From a virus: 41,227 nucleotides of DNA. The number at the start of each line of letters is the position of its first letter. The stretch's first letter is position 1. The notes under the pieces are model-generated. The model had not been told where the DNA came from. It worked only from the letters and a program-made list of their open reading frames with translations, and did no database searches. The position numbers and the translations under genes are program-made. This document shows, piece after piece, positions 9,047-15,149 of this stretch. The stretch lies in the IMG/VR virus record IMGVR_UViG_3300005915_000044, positions 1-41,227 of that record; one strand, 5' to 3'.

Positions 9047-9168
9047 TCTTTTCCTTTTACTACTTTAAAAATTGCTCCGATATCGTCACTATAATTAACT
9101 ACAAACCTAAAAGCATCTTCTTCGGGTAATTCTTTAGGTGGTTGTACTGGTGAGTTATTAGATATCAC
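9001..9168 (-). CDS. Small ORF with GTG start, possibly a 3' exon
   Basis: From a GTG at 9168 (AAAGG 6-7 bases upstream) the frame encodes 55 aa, beginning ISNNSPVQPPKELPEEDAFR and ending LLPTKSKSKLVC. It overlaps the HNH start by 46 bases. The same frame stays open upstream to 9261 without any ATG, GTG or TTG, and the upstream part still reads like protein (NVWDKPAPGRVVAVATN). It may therefore be the downstream exon of a gene interrupted by the HNH element at 9340-9855, or an independent small gene. Confidence 0.45.
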   Translation of the reverse strand: MISNNSPVQPPKELPEEDAFRFVVNYSDDIGAIFKVVKGKECWLLPTKSKSKLVC

Positions 9169-9185
9169 TTTGTATCCTTTTGCCG

Positions 9186-9330
9186 TACAGTTCGTCGCAA
9201 CGGCGACGACCCTGCCGGGGGCGGGTTTATCCCAAACATTGCCCGGTGTTGCGAGCTGAGATTACTAGAAATGTTTGTCCAGGTCGCTCCCCAGCGTTGC
9301 CTGTATTAACCTAGTAACTCAGCCCGCATC
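9186..9330 (-). ncRNA. GC-rich structured segment downstream of the HNH/AP2 gene
   Basis: Much richer in GC than its surroundings and dense in hairpins: a 7-bp stem TCGTCGC/GCGACGA (9192-9209) with a 4-base loop; CCGGG/CCCGG (9215-9246) enclosing GTTT/AAAC; and a long pairing 9251-9268 with 9311-9327 (17-18 bases, one bulge, one G-U type mismatch) that encloses CAGG/CCTG and CGCT/AGCG. This is compatible with an intron core or another structured RNA. I do not see a diagnostic group I or group II core, so the class is undetermined. Confidence 0.45.
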
Positions 9331-9337
9331 CAAGAAT

Positions 9338-9352
9338 GGTCAATAATCGACG
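9338..9352. repeat. Dispersed palindrome copy 3
   Basis: GGTCAATAATCGACG, with CCAAGAAT before and GATTGACTTAAAA after on the plus strand. The TGA stop of the HNH/AP2 gene falls inside it. Confidence 0.75.
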
Positions 9353-9852
9353 GATTGACTTAAAATATGTTTGCGAAATTCCTCGTTGTCTATTCCATCG
9401 ACTTCATTAAGGCAAGCAAATTCATCTCGCCATAAAATCGCTGCTGCATTATAAGCTAAAGCTGCCTCAACTTCTGTGTTATATTGCCCTAAATGAAATC
9501 TCTTTCCGTATTGGTAAATATACGCCGCATAAAAACTATTATCTTTGCGAAGATGAACTCCCTTAAATCTCCTACCTTTATGCGGTCGCATGTTCCACAT
9601 GTTTTGTGTCTCAGAACATGCTCGTAAATTTTCCTTCTGGTTGTTGAACCCATTATGATCTTTATGATCAATATCAACACCATCTGGGACGCTCATAATT
9701 AAGCGGTGCATAGTAATACTGTTACCATTCATTGTAACATACTCATTACCAGGTTTACCTGAAACACACCAGCTAAAATTTTCTGTTAAGTATTTATAAT
9801 CTTCATCATCTACTTGTGCTACTCTTCCTTGCGTAAGCTGTATTTCTTTCAT
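9340..9852 (-). CDS. HNH homing endonuclease with AP2 domain (copy A)
   Basis: About 170 aa. N-terminal strand-rich part MKEIQLTQGRVAQVDDEDY, then MHRLIM and the HNH core DIDHKDHNGFNNQKENLR (about residues 61-78). The C-terminal AP2-like DNA-binding part contains RFKGVHLRKDNSFYAAYIY and KRFHLGQYNTEVEAALAYN. Such selfish nucleases cut related phage DNA and spread themselves. I prefer the second ATG (9852), 7 bases from AAGGAG and matching the start of copy B (MKEIPLTQ); the first ATG at 9855 is possible. Structured sequences lie on both sides, so it may be intron-borne. Confidence 0.9.
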   Translation of the reverse strand: MKEIQLTQGRVAQVDDEDYKYLTENFSWCVSGKPGNEYVTMNGNSITMHRLIMSVPDGVDIDHKDHNGFNNQKENLRACSETQNMWNMRPHKGRRFKGVHLRKDNSFYAAYIYQYGKRFHLGQYNTEVEAALAYNAAAILWRDEFACLNEVDGIDNEEFRKHILSQSVDY

Positions 9853-9884
9853 CATATTACTCCTTATATGATCTCCTAAGTAGA

Positions 9885-9934
9885 GTGGGAAAGTAGTGGA
9901 GTTACTACCTTTCGGGCTGCATACCCTATCCCAC
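9885..9934 (-). ncRNA. Three-way-junction-like structured segment upstream of the HNH/AP2 gene
   Basis: Outer stem GTGGGA (9885-9890) with TCCCAC (9929-9934) encloses a hairpin AAGTAGT/ACTACCTT (9891-9911) and a GGG/CCC hairpin (9914-9926). It lies immediately after the small terminase stop and before the HNH ribosome-binding site. On the minus strand it contains a tiny frame ATG CAG CCC GAA AGG TAG. It could be the 5' part of an intron whose 3' part is 9186-9330, or an mRNA leader structure. Confidence 0.4.
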
Positions 9935-9936
9935 GT

Positions 9937-10422
9937 TTAAAATCCGCTGTCGTCTAACTGGGATAATTGACTTACTAAATCATTTTTTGGTAAAACAGTT
10001 TCTCCTTCTTGTATTTCTATAATATCAGTATCATCTAAAGCAGCATCTTGTTTTTCTAGGTGGATTAAATGAGCTACCAAACCTTTTATCTCAGATGGTT
10101 TTCCTTCTACGACTAATTCCTTATCTTTAAGTATTTTATAAGAGGCAACAAGATCTCTAAGGCTTGCATCTTCAATTTTATCGGGTGTAATAGCCTCGAG
10201 AACTCGGGCTTGTAGTTCAGTAAGTTGAAGGGACTGAATTTCTCTATATTGCAGCAGCAATCCCTGTTTGTTCTTTATGTCTGCTATTCGACTTCGGAGG
10301 GTTGGAGCAGAGATACCGAGCTCAACTGCGACCGCCGGGATCTTTTCCCCGCGCATAAGCAGATCAAGAGCTGCGTCCATATCTACGTCAAGAGGCTGTC
10401 GCCCTGAGTTAGCTCCGCCCAT
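9937..10422 (-). CDS. Probable terminase small subunit (HTH DNA-binding)
   Basis: 161 aa from ATG 10422. The N-terminal helix-turn-helix region (DAALDLLMRGEKIPAVAVEL followed by GISAPTLRSRI, about residues 10-40) is followed by a helical central part and an acidic tail. A small HTH protein heading the late operon that contains TerL fits the small terminase, which recognises the packaging site. Fibre and HNH genes separate it from TerL, so another HTH role remains possible. ATG 10422 is chosen over an upstream TTG because it overlaps the previous stop (TGATG); AGGAG lies about 10 bases upstream. Confidence 0.6.
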   Translation of the reverse strand: MGGANSGRQPLDVDMDAALDLLMRGEKIPAVAVELGISAPTLRSRIADIKNKQGLLLQYREIQSLQLTELQARVLEAITPDKIEDASLRDLVASYKILKDKELVVEGKPSEIKGLVAHLIHLEKQDAALDDTDIIEIQEGETVLPKNDLVSQLSQLDDSGF

Positions 10423-10646
10423 CAGTTCAATACTCCTGTGTAAAGGCAAATGAAACTTCCATCGGCTGCTTGGTTTTGAAGACTGCAGTTACCTGAGGGT
10501 CCTGGGGAATATCTTGTACAACTCGAGTCCCCGCCGGGCTTGGCCAAGCAAGAATATTTTGTAACAAGTTTCCTGAAGTCTGCCTTAGGCTCCGGGATAT
10601 TGCTGCTGTCGCGAAGAAATTCAGTTAATTGTTCTGCTGCTTCCAT
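10422..10646 (-). CDS. Small cysteine-rich protein, first gene of the leftward operon
   Basis: 74 aa beginning MEAAEQLTEFLRDS. Four cysteines in the C-terminal half (YSCLAKPGG, DSSCTRYSPG, GNCSLQ, SFICLYTG) suggest metal binding or a compact fold. I do not recognise the family. The ATG at 10646 has AAGGGCAG upstream; a longer frame to 10733 would run into the -35 box of the promoter and is unlikely. Its stop overlaps the start of the presumed small terminase. Confidence 0.6.
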   Translation of the reverse strand: MEAAEQLTEFLRDSSNIPEPKADFRKLVTKYSCLAKPGGDSSCTRYSPGPSGNCSLQNQAADGSFICLYTGVLN

Positions 10647-10704
10647 GTTTGTTCTGCCCTTACATAGATTTAAATTGTCAATTCTTCTTCCATTACGTAA
10701 GTTC

Positions 10705-10733
10705 ATCATACCATGTATGATTCTAGAAGGCAA
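10705..10733 (-). promoter_or_regulatory. Sigma70-type promoter for the leftward late operon
   Basis: On the minus strand: TTGCCT (10728-10733), 17-bp spacer, TATGAT (10705-10710), with the spacer ending ATGG, an extended -10 (TGn). About 60 bases upstream of the first gene. The architecture is identical to the five plus-strand promoters found in the window. Confidence 0.65.
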
Positions 10734-11489
10734 GGATTATATTGTTTCTATATAAAATAATTTGTCAGTATATAGAGTCAATTTTTGACTATTCTGGGAA
10801 TTTGTTCTTTTTTGTTCTTTTTTGCCTTCCAGACTTTTCATTCTATTTTCTTACCTTGGGGAAATCTGGGTGTTATATATACAAAGAGCAAAACCTCAAA
10901 GACCTGCCAGCCCCCCATAAGGATCGGGCAAGCCGAACCAATCTGACGCAAACCGCTTTTCGATACTTGTCGAAGTGTCGAAGTGTATGGGTTGACCGCA
11001 AAGCTGAACCCGAGTTCAGGTTCATGTACATACAGTTGGCATACTACTTGCATGCGGTCGGCTGCGAAAACGGCAGGGATATGGGGGGTTGTACCTGCTT
11101 GCAACAACCATACCAAATGAATGGGATTCATTAAGTAATTGCGAACACATCGTTAATGATACACTTTTAATCCCCAATGATAACGGTATGTTACAGACCG
11201 AAAAATGTGGGACACTTGTGTATCGCGGACACTAAACGGGACAGTATTTCACAACCGGGCATTTAACCAATATACCAATATACTGTGTAATATCAATGGG
11301 TTACGTTTATTTCAGATATATGGCTGAATTGGCATACGTTGTGCAATATATATGGGCAGAACGTAACGGGATTGAAACGACACCGACTTGACGGTCGATT
11401 GAAACGAACCCAAAGTTCATTGACAATTTGCGGGATGACTTCCCAAAATTAATCCGACTTTTTAATGGGCCCCAAAACGGGAGGCCATT
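10734..11489. other. Divergent intergenic region without a convincing gene
   Basis: Between the leftward late block and the rightward block. It holds palindrome copy 4 (10776-10790), a T-rich stretch (10800-10860), then a less AT-rich segment (10890-11110) with no ribosome-binding site followed by a credible frame. Near the right end is an 11-bp direct repeat GATTGAAACGA at 11370-11380 and 11397-11407 (27-bp period). A possible weak plus promoter TTAACC-17-TGTAAT overlaps the 11260-11290 area. It may contain regulatory DNA or an unrecognised RNA. Confidence 0.5.
10776..10790. repeat. Dispersed palindrome copy 4
   Basis: AGTCAATTTTTGACT, a fully symmetric variant in which both outer bases changed together. 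Read on the minus strand it is preceded by CCAGAAT, the conserved left flank. It lies upstream of the leftward promoter at 10705-10733. Confidence 0.85.
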
Positions 11490-11654
11490 ATGAAAAAGGA
11501 AAAGACTGAATTTCAATGTAATTTTTGTTTGCACGTTTTTAAAAAATACCTTGGGCCAAAAACATTTGAAGTATCTTGCCCAAAGTGCCGTGAAATTGAC
11601 GTTATGCCAACAGCATTTTTTGGTATTCAAACTAAACGAGACAAAAACGAATAA
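11490..11654 (+). CDS. Small zinc-ribbon protein (Com-like)
   Basis: 54 aa. QCNFCLHVFKKYLG then VSCPKCREIDVM gives two CxxC knuckles about 18 residues apart, the spacing of small Com-type zinc fingers; Mu Com is a translational activator of the mom gene. GGGAGG lies 5 bases before the ATG. A perfect 12-bp inverted repeat (ATTAATCCGACT at 11448-11459, its complement at 11675-11686) brackets the gene. It could bind RNA or DNA; the similarity to Com is in pattern only. Confidence 0.7.
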   Translation: MKKEKTEFQCNFCLHVFKKYLGPKTFEVSCPKCREIDVMPTAFFGIQTKRDKNE

Positions 11655-11748
11655 ACAAACTGGGACCATTGAATAGTCGGATTAATCAAATCCGTGCTTT
11701 CCATTGAGTACCTTCTTAATTGCAATCAAAAATTAAGGGGATATAAAA

Positions 11749-12225
11749 ATGGCGAAAAGATTGATAGACTGGACAATATCCGACAAAGGCGCATTGAACC
11801 TGAATGAATACAATTCAGATAAAGATGCAAAGATCATTACGCTGGAAACATTTGACCTGACCAAGATCTGGCCTACGTTTAACGACTTCAATGAAGTGCA
11901 AAAACACTTTACGGTCTACGGGACAAAACAGATTCTGGCCGACTCCGGGGCGATGATTAAGGACGCCAAAGGCAAAGCTGAAAAAGCCAAGGCAAAGTTT
12001 CAGTTGGCTTTGGATGGCAAGCTTCACGGACCAAGGGCAAATGGTACAGCAAATGCCGAAAACAAAAAGATTGTTGATACGGTCAAGACTACCAGCAAAA
12101 TAATTTCATTCGAAGGCCTGATGCTGAAAAAGATCACTTTTCCCGATACATTCACGGAAGAAGATCAAAAGAAACTGACCGAATTTATGGCCCTTGAAGT
12201 CAAGGGAACACAGAAGAAAAAGTAG
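11749..12225 (+). CDS. Hypothetical phage protein, 158 aa
   Basis: It starts MAKRLIDWTISDKGALNLNE and ends in a Lys tail (VKGTQKKK). The central part (YGTKQILADSGAMIKDAKGK, then LALDGKLHGPRANG) resembles in layout the protein at 24755-25174 (FGMSHKLGDAAAGKKGQEA, then LMAGNWSVRAPA), so the two may be diverged relatives. Family function unknown. AAGGGGAT lies about 7 bases before the ATG. GC content is higher than in the tiny genes that follow, which may reflect high expression. Confidence 0.7.
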   Translation: MAKRLIDWTISDKGALNLNEYNSDKDAKIITLETFDLTKIWPTFNDFNEVQKHFTVYGTKQILADSGAMIKDAKGKAEKAKAKFQLALDGKLHGPRANGTANAENKKIVDTVKTTSKIISFEGLMLKKITFPDTFTEEDQKKLTEFMALEVKGTQKKK

Positions 12226-12284
12226 TTTAACCAAAGCAAGAAGGTATTCAGTAGAAAGCATGGAGGGTTCGAAGGGAGAAAGAT

Positions 12285-12461
12285 ATGGAAAAACATGATA
12301 AACGCTCATATTTGGAATTAGCAAGAAACAATATGGAATTAATCCGCCAGCAGCTAAACTATATTGAAATTGCAGTACTTGATTGTCCTGAACAATATCC
12401 AGAAAGTGTAATTGAACAACTTTATAATAAAATATATAAAGCCTTTGATTGTATCAGATAA
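12285..12461 (+). CDS. Hypothetical small helical protein, 58 aa
   Basis: It begins MEKHDKRSYLELARNNMELI; almost entirely helical with two likely amphipathic helices and no known domain. AAGGGAG about 7 bases before the ATG. No clear promoter of its own. Confidence 0.6.
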   Translation: MEKHDKRSYLELARNNMELIRQQLNYIEIAVLDCPEQYPESVIEQLYNKIYKAFDCIR

Positions 12462-12527
12462 TTTAATCTCCCTCCGTACTTTCTATAGAAAGCATGAATT
12501 TGCAAGCAAATTTGAAAGGAGTCCAAA

Positions 12528-12635
12528 ATGTTAAGTAAAATGCACAAAACTGCTGAAATAGCTTTACTTGAAACTTTAGGAATACTGATAATAGCAAATA
12601 TAATTATCTGGGGATTTCTATTACACCAGATTTAA
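12528..12635 (+). CDS. Tiny single-span membrane protein, 35 aa
   Basis: MLSKMHKTAEIALLE is followed by one hydrophobic helix (TLGILIIANIIIWGFLLHQI). AAAGGAG lies 8 bases before the ATG. A real product is likely from the good ribosome-binding site and the clean membrane helix; function unknown. Confidence 0.55.
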   Translation: MLSKMHKTAEIALLETLGILIIANIIIWGFLLHQI

Positions 12636-12703
12636 GGTAATGCTGTCTCTTTTATAGCAAAAATTTTTTAAATCTACTTAAATGAAACAAACTTCCCAGA
12701 AAG

Positions 12704-12718
12704 GTCAAATATCGACCA
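12704..12718. repeat. Dispersed palindrome copy 5
   Basis: GGTCAAATATCGACC with CCAGAAA before and ATATTTACTTAAAA after. It lies about 35 bases left of the large inverted repeat. Confidence 0.8.
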
Positions 12719-12753
12719 TATTTACTTAAAAATTTATAAGATATTTAGTAACA

Positions 12754-13006
12754 TTTGTAACAATGAAACGGTGAAACGATGAAACAGGTGTAGACGTCCC
12801 CAAATATTCTAAATTACTGCTTCGTTTTAAATTACTTCTCAGTGTTTCTGGTGTTGAGTTCTCAGTATATAAATATATATATTATAAAAATAATACCTTA
12901 AAAAGAAAATCTAAAAACAGTAAGCAGTAATTTAAAAATAAATAGTAATTTAAAAAGAGGGGACGCCTATACCTGTTACATGGTTACATTGTTTCATTGG
13001 TACAAA
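12754..13006. repeat. Large iteron-bearing inverted repeat, candidate replication origin or partition site
   Basis: Left arm 12754-12801 and right arm 12959-13006 are inverted copies, identical at 37 of the inner 45 positions. Each arm reads inward as four 8-bp units: left TTTGTAAC, AATGAAAC, GGTGAAAC, GATGAAAC; right TTTGTACC, AATGAAAC, AATGTAAC, CATGTAAC. Both end in AGGTnTAGnCGTCCCC. The 157-bp core is very AT-rich and has a second inverted pair (AAATTACTGCTT at 12811-12822 and its complement near 12922-12933). Iterons plus an AT-rich core are typical of origins; a MITE-like element is possible, but no target duplication is seen. Confidence 0.6.
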
Positions 13007-13044
13007 AGTTATTAATTTAAATTACAATAGGTACATAAATTACC

Positions 13045-13073
13045 TTGACTACTTGGTTAAAATATGGTATAGT
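13045..13073 (+). promoter_or_regulatory. Sigma70-type promoter
   Basis: TTGACT (13045-13050), 17-bp spacer ending ATGG, TATAGT (13068-13073). Extended -10. It drives the gene starting at 13132. Confidence 0.8.
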
Positions 13074-13131
13074 TAGTTTATATCATGAACCAGGCGACTT
13101 AAGCTGTTAATATCAACCAAGGAGATAGAAA

Positions 13132-13440
13132 ATGGAATCTGAAACAAGAGTAAGAGGTGTAATACAAAATGCTGAGTACGTTGATTTAGCTTTGACTGAA
13201 GGCAGAGAATTTATAGTTCTTTGCGACAACGAGAAAGATGCAGATTCAAAAAGAGTTTCACTGTTTAGTGTGCGAAGAAAACTGAAATCAACCGACCAAA
13301 GAAAGATTAAAATAAGTAAACAACTAATTGGAGAACAGTGGGTTGTAAAGATTAAAAGAGAAGAACAACAAGTACTGGAAGTTGTAGATGGAGCATTTGT
13401 TCCAGTGCAAAGTAAGGAGATACGGAATGAGTCTGATTAA
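13132..13440 (+). CDS. Hypothetical protein, 102 aa
   Basis: It starts MESETRVRGVIQNAEYVDLA. The predicted alternation of strands and charged residues (VSLFSVRRKLKS, WVVKIKREEQQ) suggests a small beta-rich fold. Unrecognised. AAGGAGATAG precedes the ATG, about 60 bases after a strong promoter. It overlaps the following HNH gene by 14 bases. Confidence 0.65.
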   Translation: MESETRVRGVIQNAEYVDLALTEGREFIVLCDNEKDADSKRVSLFSVRRKLKSTDQRKIKISKQLIGEQWVVKIKREEQQVLEVVDGAFVPVQSKEIRNESD

Positions 13441-14014
13441 GTTATGGAATGACAATTTAAGATCATTGTCTGGGCAGGTTGCTGAAGTAGATCCCTGGGA
13501 TAACGAAAGAGTATCAAAGTATAAGTGGAGAGCAAAGCAATCTGGAACACACAGAAAAACTTACTATGCTTATATAGTAGCATACGATAAAAGACTTGAA
13601 TTACAAACATTTATACTTGGTCGTACCAAGAAAGGTAAGCAAATAGATCACCGAGATGGAGATGGTTTAAACTGTAAAAACTATAATCTTAGAGTATTGT
13701 CAGTTAGACAGAACCAACAAAATAGACACTCAGAAACAACCTCAAAATATCCCGGCGTCAAGGCGTCTGGAAAGAAATGGGTAGCTTCAGTAAAATACCG
13801 TGGAAAGTCAGTTCACCTCGGAACTTTTGCTACTGAAAAAGAAGCTTTTGCTCATTATCAACTGTATGTATTAATTACTTTTGGTGAAGAAGTTCTGCAG
13901 CCAGAAGATAATATAATTACTGTTCCAAGTCAAGATGTACAGCGAATGATGTATCTTATGAGAAAAGATGGTTATTCAGACAAAGAAATAGACGAACATA
14001 TTGCTTTGTTATAA
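13427..14014 (+). CDS. HNH endonuclease with AP2-like domain (copy C)
   Basis: 195 aa from ATG 13427 (AAGGAG 7 bases upstream). HNH core KQIDHRDGDGLNCKNYNLR (about residues 67-85), then SKYPGVKASGKKWVASVKYRGKSVHLGTFATEKEAFAHY, the AP2-type strands. The C-terminal extension VQRMMYLMRKDGYSDKEIDEHI resembles the short helical repeats (xxMxxDGYSDxEIxxxI) added to some homing nucleases. It differs from copies A and B in having Gln where they have the His of MHR/MHK. Probably mobile. Confidence 0.85.
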   Translation: MSLIKLWNDNLRSLSGQVAEVDPWDNERVSKYKWRAKQSGTHRKTYYAYIVAYDKRLELQTFILGRTKKGKQIDHRDGDGLNCKNYNLRVLSVRQNQQNRHSETTSKYPGVKASGKKWVASVKYRGKSVHLGTFATEKEAFAHYQLYVLITFGEEVLQPEDNIITVPSQDVQRMMYLMRKDGYSDKEIDEHIALL

Positions 14015-14037
14015 ATGTTACAGTTGTTATATAATCA

Positions 14038-14066
14038 TTGACAGTTGGTTCGTAACATGGTATAGT
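14038..14066 (+). promoter_or_regulatory. Sigma70-type promoter
   Basis: TTGACA (14038-14043), 17-bp spacer ending ATGG, TATAGT (14061-14066); extended -10. The spacer end and -10 (AACATGGTATAGT) closely match the promoter at 13045-13073. It precedes the gene at 14106. Confidence 0.8.
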
Positions 14067-14105
14067 CAGTATATGGAATGAAAATTTAAACAAGGAGATT
14101 TGAAA

Positions 14106-14267
14106 ATGTTTAGAATTTATTACAAAATTTATATTAGTGATCCTTGGGTACTGTATGGTCGATCAAACAGTAATGAAGAAGCTGAAGATTGTTGGCAAAG
14201 CTGTGCTGATGTTCATCCTGAATGTGCTTTAAGAATGACTAAAGAAAGGGAAATAAAAAGAATATAA
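14106..14267 (+). CDS. Hypothetical protein, 53 aa
   Basis: It begins MFRIYYKIYISDPWVLYGRS, then NSNEEAEDCWQSCADVHPEC with a basic tail (KEREIKRI). A short strand pair then a helix; three cysteines. AAGGAGATTTGAAA precedes the ATG, about 40 bases after a strong promoter. Unrecognised. Confidence 0.6.
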   Translation: MFRIYYKIYISDPWVLYGRSNSNEEAEDCWQSCADVHPECALRMTKEREIKRI

Positions 14268-14315
14268 TCCCGGTCATTCGCTGAACCAAACACTTAATCA
14301 ACGGAGGTATTCATG

Positions 14316-14380
14316 TAAACAATTTAACTTAACCACAGGGAATAGTGTTAGGGTTTCTTGTGGTTAAGGTTGATTGTTTA
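14316..14380 (+). other. Long stable hairpin after a start-stop codon pair
   Basis: Arms 14317-14337 and 14359-14379 pair over 21 positions with two mismatches and one G-U; ten consecutive perfect pairs (CTTAACCACA/TGTGGTTAAG) close a 21-base loop. No T-run follows, so it is not a simple terminator. Directly before it, ACGGAGG sits 5 bases ahead of ATG-TAA (14313-14318), so a well-placed ribosome-binding site leads to a one-codon frame at the base of the stem. This could be a regulatory leader or small RNA. Confidence 0.5.
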
Positions 14381-14394
14381 AACCAAGCAAAATT

Positions 14395-14409
14395 GGTCAA
14401 TTTTTGACC
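14395..14409. repeat. Dispersed palindrome copy 6
   Basis: GGTCAATTTTTGACC, perfect. On the minus strand it is preceded by TAGTAAGAAT, so it is inverted relative to the local direction of transcription. 14 bases after the long hairpin and upstream of the gene at 14443. Confidence 0.9.
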
Positions 14410-14442
14410 ATTCTTACTAACCACAGCAAGGGAGATTCTAAA

Positions 14443-14688
14443 ATGAAAAGAAACAAGCTGAATTCAAAAGGACTTAGGGCGAACAAGACCAACCGCAAAG
14501 CAACTGGGTACAGCCTCAAAGTAGCTTGTCTGTATCGTGGCAGCCCGGAACAAAGACTGCATAATTTATCTGATGCTCAGATTGAAATTGCTAATGCTTC
14601 CACACTTCACATAGATAGTCCGTTTATTGTCATAGCTGATGGTAGACGTTATCCCGCTGTTGCAGCAAAGATTGCCGGAAGGATTTAA
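14443..14688 (+). CDS. Hypothetical basic protein, 81 aa
   Basis: It begins MKRNKLNSKGLRANKTNRKA; a very basic N-terminus followed by LKVACLYRGSPEQRLHNLSD and a strand-rich end (FIVIADGRRYPAVAAKIAGR). It may bind nucleic acid. ATG 14443 follows AAGGGAG at about 9 bases; the longer frame to 14374 crosses the palindrome and hairpin and is rejected. Confidence 0.6.
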   Translation: MKRNKLNSKGLRANKTNRKATGYSLKVACLYRGSPEQRLHNLSDAQIEIANASTLHIDSPFIVIADGRRYPAVAAKIAGRI

Positions 14689-14724
14689 TTCACAACAATT
14701 ATACTTAATTAAGGAGATCTAAAA

Positions 14725-15120
14725 ATGGCTATTATCGAATTAACTGATACACCACAGTCAATGCTTATAAAGATGTCAAAAGGAAATCCTGGATCGCTTA
14801 ACATTATGCTAGATATTATTAAAAAGCATCCCGCAATAGACCCGCAAGCTTTAATGGGAGGTATTGGTGCAATTATGTTACTTGATACATGGGAGATTTA
14901 TGGTACTGATATTTATATTCTCTGGAATGACAAATGTGGTCAAGATGTTCGAAAGTTACTGGTATTATTACGAGCTACACAACTTGGTTTCTTTTCACAA
15001 ATAAAACTTCAAGAAATGGCGGCAGACCAAATGCGTGAAGTTAATATCACTGCTGAAGAATTTACTGAGCTTGATGAAAGAGTGTGTGAACAACTTGAAG
15101 ATTTCCAAAAACCTGAGTAA
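14725..15120 (+). CDS. Conserved phage hypothetical protein, 131 aa
   Basis: It begins MAIIELTDTPQSMLIKMSKG. The layout (IELTDTPQSM, GNPGSL, DTWEIYGTDIYILWNDKCGQD, then a helical LLRATQLG segment) is one I recognise from many unrelated phage genomes as a conserved protein of unknown function. AAGGAGATC precedes the ATG. Sits at the head of a run of overlapping small genes. Confidence 0.75.
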   Translation: MAIIELTDTPQSMLIKMSKGNPGSLNIMLDIIKKHPAIDPQALMGGIGAIMLLDTWEIYGTDIYILWNDKCGQDVRKLLVLLRATQLGFFSQIKLQEMAADQMREVNITAEEFTELDERVCEQLEDFQKPE

Positions 15121-15149
15121 TCTTTTATTTAGTTAAGGAGGTGATTAAG

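Larger units (their letters stand above)
12636..13131. other. AT-rich intergenic region with candidate origin
   Basis: No gene. It contains, in order, palindrome copy 5 (12704-12718), the large iteron-bearing inverted repeat (12754-13006) with a core of nearly pure A/T around 12865-12900, and a strong promoter (13045-13073) for the following gene. Confidence 0.7.

Noticed and set aside
10838-11131. Minus-strand frame of 97 codons in the same region
   Set aside because: No ribosome-binding site and no neighbour in frame; overlaps the plus-strand frame that is itself doubtful.
10742-11134. Plus-strand frame of 130 codons in the divergent region
   Set aside because: TTG start without a ribosome-binding site, runs through palindrome copy 4 and a T-rich stretch, and the product has no protein-like pattern.
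11371-11404. ATTGAAAC repeats as a possible CRISPR array
   Set aside because: ATTGAAAC is the common end of CRISPR repeats, but only 11 bases are repeated, twice, with a 27-bp period; there is no full repeat or array.
12754-13006. Transposon or MITE ends
   Set aside because: Kept as an alternative only: I see no target-site duplication next to either arm, and tandem iterons within the arms are atypical of MITEs.
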